Source: Ulota crispa (Eukaryota; Streptophyta; Bryopsida; Orthotrichales; Orthotrichaceae). Taken from it: a stretch of DNA of 64,000 bases. The position numbers and the translations under genes are program-made. The stretch lies in contig OY987243.1 in assembly GCA_963920765.1 (NCBI GenBank), positions 10,726,001-10,790,000 of the forward strand, read 5' to 3'. The notes below the pieces were generated by a model. It had not been told where the DNA came from. It ran no database searches and worked only from the letters and a program-made list of their open reading frames with translations. This document shows positions 57,893-64,000 of this stretch, in pieces (within the stretch, counting starts at the first letter, position 1; every line of letters begins with the position of its first letter).

Positions 57893-58712
57893 TAAGGGAA
57901 AATATCAAAAATACCCCTCAGTTCTTTCAAAATATCAAATATACCCCTATTTGAAATATAAAAAATACCCTTGGCTTTGTATAGTAATATTAATTATACC
58001 TCTTATTATCTTTGAGAATATCATTATTACCCCACATTTTTTGTGCCTCTTTATTGCAAATTTTTTTGAATATAAAAATGACAACAAAAATTATTATGTA
58101 ATCACTGCAATGGCTTTGATCATAATAGACTTACATGCAAATACCTTATATAAAGCTTAAAACACCGTATTCATTAATTTGGGAAAAAGAGGTGTCCCAC
58201 TTTGTTTTCTCCTCAAACCCAAAAAGTTACTTTAAACCAGATTCAAAGGTATCAAATTCAGTCAGAGCCACTAAGATTTTTTCCCTCCCAAATTCCTCCT
58301 CTCAAGTGAGGGCACGTGTACCAAAAAATGCTGCAAGCTTGGTTTGAGGTGATCACTTCAAAGTCCCAAAATATACTCTTTGTCCCAATTTAATGAATAT
58401 GGTGTTTTAAAAGAGCTTGCCTCCAAGATTTGGCTTGCTTTCAACTTACATCTAGTTTTTGTACTTTCCATTATCATCCAAGTATTTACAAAAATTTGCA
58501 AAATGAGGCACAAGAGAGTTAGGGATATTTTTTATAATTCAAATAATTCAATGGTATATTTTGATGTTTTTGAATAATTGAGGGTCCCAAAGAATTAGGG
58601 GTATAATTGATATTACTACACAAAGCCAGGGGTCTTTTTGATATTTCAAATAGTGTAGGGGTACATTTGATATTTTGAAAGAATTGAAGGGTATTTCTGA
58701 TATTTTCCCTTA
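57893..58712. mobile_element. TIR element (0.8 kb) with a nested MITE
   Basis: Left TAAGGGAAAATATCAAAAAT then ACCCCTC; right is the inverted match ATTTCTGATATTTTCCCTTA. Repeated AATATCAAATATACCCCT motifs sit inside both arms. The MITE copy at 58158-58410 is inserted in it. Confidence 0.8.
58158..58410. mobile_element. MITE with AATTTGGGAAAAA ends, copy 7
   Basis: Left AACACCGTATTCATTAATTT then GGGAAAAA; right CCCAATTTAATGAATATGG then TGTTTT. The core is in the same orientation as copy 4. Confidence 0.8.
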
Positions 58713-59383
58713 AAAGAACCTCACAAACTCACTTTCTAATCTATTGAAACATTGGAGGTACAGAAATGAAACCTTGAGGTTGGAAGTTTGCAATGACTTT
58801 GACCAACTTTAGGAGTTCCTTGGAAAGAAGTAAATCATAAACCATAAAATTAATTACAACTAAGCAATGTAATTGCACATTCAAAGTTGAACGGCTTTTC
58901 AAAGGCATTTTGGGTCATTTATGATCTACCTTGTAATTGAAAAGAATGATTAAAGTATATAAAGCATTAGCTACAAAGTTTTCACAAACCAAAGTTATAC
59001 TAAATTCCAAATTTCATTTCAGCTAGTCTTCTTCTTTTGCTTAAAGGATGGATTTAAAAGGTTTCCAATGCAAGTTTCAATTCCATGGGACTTAGTTGCA
59101 CCTTAGTTCCATGGAATATGTTTCATTTTTTTTCTAAGCAACTCTTAAAGTTAAAATTAGATGAACTCATTTCAATCTTCCTGCTGTTGGGTTTGTGCTT
59201 TATGTAATTTTTGAATTTAAAAATATTATCTGCACTAAGTTGCTCACCTAAGTCTCAAGATGTCAAATATACCTTGTTGATTATAAACTCTCTCATTTAG
59301 TGATTGTTTGGGCAAAAACAACACAAAATGAAATATTGAACCTAAAGCTAACTTTGATGAAAATCATAAACTTAACTAATCAT
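58713..59383. other. AT-rich spacer, nothing recognised
   Basis: No supportable gene or repeat. Confidence 0.35.
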
Positions 59384-59754
59384 TTAACCCTTAAAGGACT
59401 GACCCTGAACCCATATCTCAGACCCAGGAGAGTGTGCACTGTTCATGGGTAGTGAATAACATGTGGCATGTCTCCAAGAGAGATAATATTTTCCTCAAAA
59501 GAAGGAAAAGTCAATAGTGTATCCTGCCCTCACAAAAAGGGCAGCAAGGACCTTGTACATCTTTTTACAAATTGGTGTTTAAAAAAATATGGAGGCATTG
59601 AAAGCAGCTATTTTTGGCATTCAATGATGCGGCACATCTCTTTGCCCACTTTTGAGAAAAAAAATTGAAAAAAAAATATTTTTCCACCCTCGGGGTGTGT
59701 TTTTGGCATGGAAAGGACCATTTTTGTCCTCTTGGACGGTTAGGGGTTAGTTAA
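59384..59754. mobile_element. piggyBac-like MITE (0.37 kb), relative of 28244
   Basis: Left TTAACCCTTAAAGGACTGAC, right TTGGACGGTTAGGGGTTAG followed by TTAA. It shares AAAAGTCAATAGTGTA and GTCCTC near the right end with 28244-28612. Confidence 0.7.
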
Positions 59755-60473
59755 CCTTCCACATCAAATTTGTATCCACGTAAGTTGGGTGGGATGAACG
59801 GAAATGGTATAAGATCATGGCTCACAAGGAAGTTGAGCCAAAATTTAACATTCATGTAAACCAAGCAAGTTTTGACCCCAACATCTTGTGCACAAATGTG
59901 GCAAGTCCAAGATAATTTGAGTGGACAGCAATACACTACTCGACTAAATGACAGATCTTCGCAGACCTTGTCCTACATGAAGTTCTACAAGAGGAAAAAC
60001 CTTAGAGCAAGCTAAGTGCCAAAATAACTTTGACATGATAGAGGCACACCTCTTTCAAGTTGACCCAAGACTGTGTTGTAAAAATTGAACACCCATATCT
60101 AAGATTGCAAATCTTCATGACCATTATGGCAGAAGTTTTTGCTTCAAGCTCACCTAAAAGCATCTCCAATTGACCTTTGAACAAATATTTGCAACAAGGT
60201 TTTGCGGAGAGCTAATATTTTGGGCCACTTTTGAGCCCCGCATGTCCTTCTACAACTTTCCATTTCTACAAAGACGGAACTTTCTGTTTGTTGCTTGGAG
60301 TTTTGCTTGTGTTTGCCATGGTTGTTTTCAACTTTTTTTATTATTTTATTTGTTATTGTTTGTTGTTTTAGGATGTGTTACAGAGAGAGATGCCTTTTAC
60401 AAATGTGTGGGATGGAGGGCCGGACAAGTGCGGATGTTGTTCACAATTCCAATCCACATATTTACCGGTGACA
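59755..60473. other. Spacer, no gene supported
   Basis: A 112-aa plus frame at 60170-60508 is hydrophobic in the middle, but it lacks family resemblance and runs into the next MITE. Confidence 0.35.
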
Positions 60474-60676
60474 TTAGGGGGTTTCATATATTTCATCAAA
60501 GGTTGTGAATGAGTTTTCGTTCACCGGTGAATACGCTGTTACAACCTCATGAGGTTATCATGGCTCGTCCACGAGGTAGTCATGGCTCGTTTGCGAAGTG
60601 CCTTGACCGAATTATTCACCATTTTCATTCACGAGAACAAAAATGCTGGTGAACGGCATATTTGAAATCCCTAATT
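60474..60676. mobile_element. MITE with AGGGGGTTTCA ends, copy 2
   Basis: Left TTAGGGGGTTTCATATATTT, right GCATATTTGAAATCCCTAA. The internal TTCACCGGTGAATA palindrome is shared with 30661-30857. Confidence 0.7.
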
Positions 60677-61488
60677 TACCAATAGTTCCTGCCGTGAAGG
60701 TAGAGTGGAGATGCTCCATCTCCAAGTCTAAACTTTACACGGTTCCTGAGAGGAATGATTTGTACTTGAGGAGGTACACATTATGTGAAGCAATATGTAC
60801 AATATTCTGGAGAACACGAGAAGCGAATGGTCCATTATTGGACCAGATTGGGTTTTTGTCTTTCCTAGACTCGAAGAAAGCGGCACTCGGCTCAGTTATT
60901 AAAACCAGCGAATCTGTAGTCGAGATTCCTATTGACACGTGCGTACCTCCCATTCGCTAACGAGATAAGCCAGCTACAAGCTAGGATGTTGCCAGCGTAC
61001 CCTACATTCCCAATTTCAAAATCGAACTAGGTCTAAATTTATGCTTATCGATATCCTGTGTCTGGATTTTCAGGTGTTCTATGACTCTATCGGTTGCAGG
61101 AAAATGTTTCTATATAAGGTAAAAATACCATTAACGGTTAAAATAAGCCACCTGTAAGATATGGGGAATTTATTGGGAAATTAAGCTCAATTTGTGGAGA
61201 AATAAGGATAAGGAAGAGTGAAAAAAGAAAAGAAGAAGCTCAAGAATGAATATTTTATGCAATATAAGCGTGGATTTAAGGTTTCAACCGATTCTCGTTT
61301 CATAGGTGCAGCTTAAATGGATATCTCAAAAATCTTGTTCCAAAACAAGTTTGAACGATTCAAATACAAGGAAATAGCATCTTTTTGAAATCTTTTTCAA
61401 AACCAGCTCTTGTTGGTTTTAGAATGGTCTACTCTGCCATTATCAAGGGTAACTATTTGTGACATTTGTACCTTATATGGAAAAAAAA
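60677..61488. other. Moderate-GC spacer with an unassigned frame
   Basis: The plus frame ending at 60960 contains KVEWRCSISKSKLYTV and LLDQIGFLSFLDSKKAALGS. Composition is protein-like, but I do not recognise it; it starts inside the preceding MITE and no splice partners were found. It could be a gene remnant. Confidence 0.3.
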
Positions 61489-61813
61489 AGGGGGAATTAC
61501 AAATATGGGCACAAAAATGAAAGACCATTACATGTAGGAGTACAGTTTCAAAATAATTACGGATAGGGATATGGGTTCAATTTATTTATTTTATGAATTC
61601 TTGTAAAATTTTGGTTTGGACATTGGTTGATTTAGATATATCACATTAAATGTTGGCTAATCTCCAAAAAACTTAGAGACCTCCTCAAATCAAGCTTGAA
61701 TAAAAATTGTTTAGTAAAAAGATCTTGAGATTGTGCCCCTATTTGTAATTTTTTTGAAATTGTGCCCCTATCTGTACTATTTTTCATTTTTGTGCCCTAT
61801 TTGTAATTTCTCC
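61489..61813. mobile_element. TIR MITE (GGAGAAATTACAAATAGGG type)
   Basis: Left GGGGGAATTACAAATATGGG then CACAAAAATGAAA; right TTTCATTTTTGTGCCCTATT then TGTAATTTCTCC. It contains a core segment related to 53660-53740. Confidence 0.75.
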
Positions 61814-64000
61814 AAGAAGAAATGTGAGAGCATCTTCAATTTAGCTCTGGTCAATCATGATGGGTGGAATGTGGAGAAAAAATGGACTCACTTAATAAAA
61901 AAACCTAAATTTCTTTTGCTTTTACCAAATCCTAAAAATCACCAGGTGAGTAGAATCTCATACTTGATTGCACATGTAATGGAACTGTATCGTGCATTTC
62001 AAACAAGATGGTTTGTAAGTTGGTCCACTACTAAGATCCTTTTATTGGAAGCAAACATAAAGCATGATTGGGGTGGATGAAACTGAATTTTGTAACATGG
62101 ATGTAAATTTGGGATGAAAGGCACTCATACATTGATTGGGCATCCACGTCCCAGGTGAGACTCACTTTATGCTCTTCCAAAACGAATCGAGCTAAAAATA
62201 AAACCAAGATGCTCATTCAGTGCTTTCACATGCTCAATATTGTGCCTTTTCAGACTTGCCAATGCGATAATCAGAGCGGCTTGCCATGGAGCTCCGGAGA
62301 TCCAGAAGCTGGAGGGGATAGGATCCTCCTGGATATTCCAGAGCCCCATGGTTTTTTATTGGAGGACTTGGAGGAGGGTCATTTTGGATTTTTTTAAAAA
62401 TAAATTCTTCATTTTTTTTTATAGTTTTTATTAAGAACGAGATTAGATTTGGCAAATTTATTGAATGATTGATTTAGGTCAAAGCTATATGAATTTTATT
62501 TTATTTTATTTTATTTCAAAAATTTCTAGAGTTTTTGATCAACAAGTTTCAAAAATTTGCAATTCATAATACAAACTCCCGTTTCTTTTTTTGTGAAGAA
62601 AAAATGATTGATTATTAGATACATTTATAGTTTTTGTAGCTGTACTTCTTATTAGCTAGGCATATGTGAAATTATTGTTTCCCTTTTTATTTGGCAAAAT
62701 TTGTATTTGCTTGGGACTTAAATTAAAATAATACAAAAGTTCTAAAAAAATTTGGGTTTTAGTTTTGAGAAATTGAGAGTCAAATAAAAATCATAAGATA
62801 GTTTTATAATCATAAGATAGTTTTATGATCATAAACAAAAAAATCGTTTTATGGTGAGAAAAGTATACTATTAAAAATTGGTGCAATTTTTACTAATATT
62901 AATGTTATTAAGATAAGTAATAAAAAAGTTTTTAATTCATGTATTTTTTTTTAATAAAGATAAATATTTAAATTTTTATAAACACAAAACATTATATATT
63001 GTAAACAAATATTTTTATTCAATTTTTAATTTTTAATTTTTGATTTTTTTATGTCACATGGGCATGGGCCAAAATAAGGGTCAAAGCCCTCTGGTCAAGG
63101 TTCTTATTCTGTTTTCTTTTTTCTTTTTGCTTAAATCTTACCTCAAACTGCCTCTAGTTACCATGACTCTAAGAAATTCAGGTGCAAAGTAGATGAAATC
63201 ACTAGATCTCTCTTTGAGCAAACATCATGTTTGCCAGATTTTGGGTGAAAATAGATTGTAAATTTTGTATGAAAGTATATTGTAAATAAAATTTTGGATG
63301 AACATGCACATATTGTTCATTATTTCCAATTTTAACAAATTTTTCCTTCATGTGTGCATTCTAGGGTGTGAGTTGGTCTACCATAACCAAAAAACAAAAA
63401 AAAACTCTGCTTCTAATCCCACAAAAGCCTAAATAGCCTAAAGACATGAGCTGAAGATTGGACCCCAAATTGGAAGGGATCCTAGGCCCCTAATTGTCAT
63501 GGCACATGAAGGGTCAAGGATCCCCTCCAATTGCTCCCATGGTAAGGTGTTCTCACTGCAGTTATTTAATATTTTTAGAATCTCATGGGTACACAACACG
63601 TTGTCGGGTTGAGAGGAGCGCGCCTTGGAAACACGCAGGATGTCTTGCTGCGATTGTGCGTTGCCGACTAAATCGTCTTCAATCTTGATCTTTTCTTCAA
63701 ATCTTCAGTCTTCAGTCTTCCGTTAGCCTATCCTGTGGCTGGCTCTAAGAGTATAAGGGTCAAGGTAGGGATAAGAGCCCACTGCATACGGGACGGATAG
63801 ATCGGGACAGCAGACACGAGCTGCCGTCCGTATGACGGGATCCTAAAATCAAATTTACGATCTGCTGGCCAAAACTCCAGATCGTGAGAATAGAGCAAGT
63901 CTCGACCATGTGGGTGATCAATCCCACTTCGTCACCACGACAATAAATGGGATTAAATTTGGTTTAACCCAAACTGCCCGCAACAAGGTTTACAAAACAG
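61814..64000. other. AT-rich region turning GC-richer at the right edge, no gene supported
   Basis: Low GC to about 63400, then moderate GC from 63540 to the window edge. An inverted pair (TTGGAAGGGATCCTAGGCCC at 63470, AAGGATCCCCTCCAATTG at 63518) is present. The right-edge DNA may belong to a gene or element outside the window. Confidence 0.35.

Noticed and set aside
60643-60960. 105-aa frame as a gene
   Set aside because: Balanced composition but starts inside a MITE, has no recognisable domain and no splice partners; left as unassigned.
1-64000. LTR retrotransposons
   Set aside because: I found no pair of long direct repeats with TG...CA ends, no primer-binding site and no gag-pol-like frame; the repeats here are inverted-repeat DNA elements.

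Overview
The window reads as nuclear DNA of a green land plant, probably of an early-diverging (bryophyte or lycophyte grade) lineage. It holds four recognisable host genes in an AT-rich, MITE-filled background. Three of them are of plant type: a NudC/BOBBER homologue with the plant MAIIS start, a UDP-glucuronate 4-epimerase with the FPSTPGK N-terminus, and a DDR4-like DDT-domain protein. The fourth is a probable NDR1/HIN1-like LEA-2 protein. About 2.4 kb of inserted plastid DNA carries rpl2, rpl23, trnI-CAU and trnV-GAC with no ycf2/ndhB block between the two tRNAs. That order fits the small inverted repeat of non-seed plants. I cannot name the species.

Layout. 0.4-3.5 kb: six-exon NudC gene, minus strand. 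4.5-9.3 kb: nested DNA elements, including a 2.4-kb terminal-inverted-repeat (TIR) element carrying broken pieces of an SF2 helicase. 9.3-14.3 kb: repeats only. 14.3-15.3 kb: LEA-2/NHL gene whose first codons lie in a tandem-repeat unit. 15.5-22.6 kb: MITEs. 24.0-26.3 kb: GC-rich intronless DDR4-like gene. 28.2-31.5 kb: MITEs and a 16-bp C-rich minisatellite. 31.5-34.2 kb: plastid DNA inserted into a MITE. 36.5-40.4 kb: three-exon UDP-glucuronate 4-epimerase gene with a duplicated 3' tail. 42.4-62 kb: MITEs almost end to end, with no convincing host gene. Two 200-base N gaps lie at 7611 and 48069.

The main structural theme is a dense non-autonomous DNA transposon population. A TTAA-flanked family with CCCTTTAAGGACC-type ends looks like piggyBac MITEs. 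A second group flanked by TA and starting AAGGTAGG looks like Stowaway (Tc1/mariner) MITEs. The two repeatedly abut and share a TTAA, forming chains. No transposase is encoded in the window, and no LTR retrotransposon was recognised.

The genes do not form a pathway: NudC (protein folding/microtubule), LEA-2 (membrane/stress), DDR4-like (ISWI chromatin remodelling) and GAE (pectin precursor synthesis in the Golgi) are independent. Exon-intron models were built by eye from splice sites, reading-frame phase and family resemblance. No search was run.
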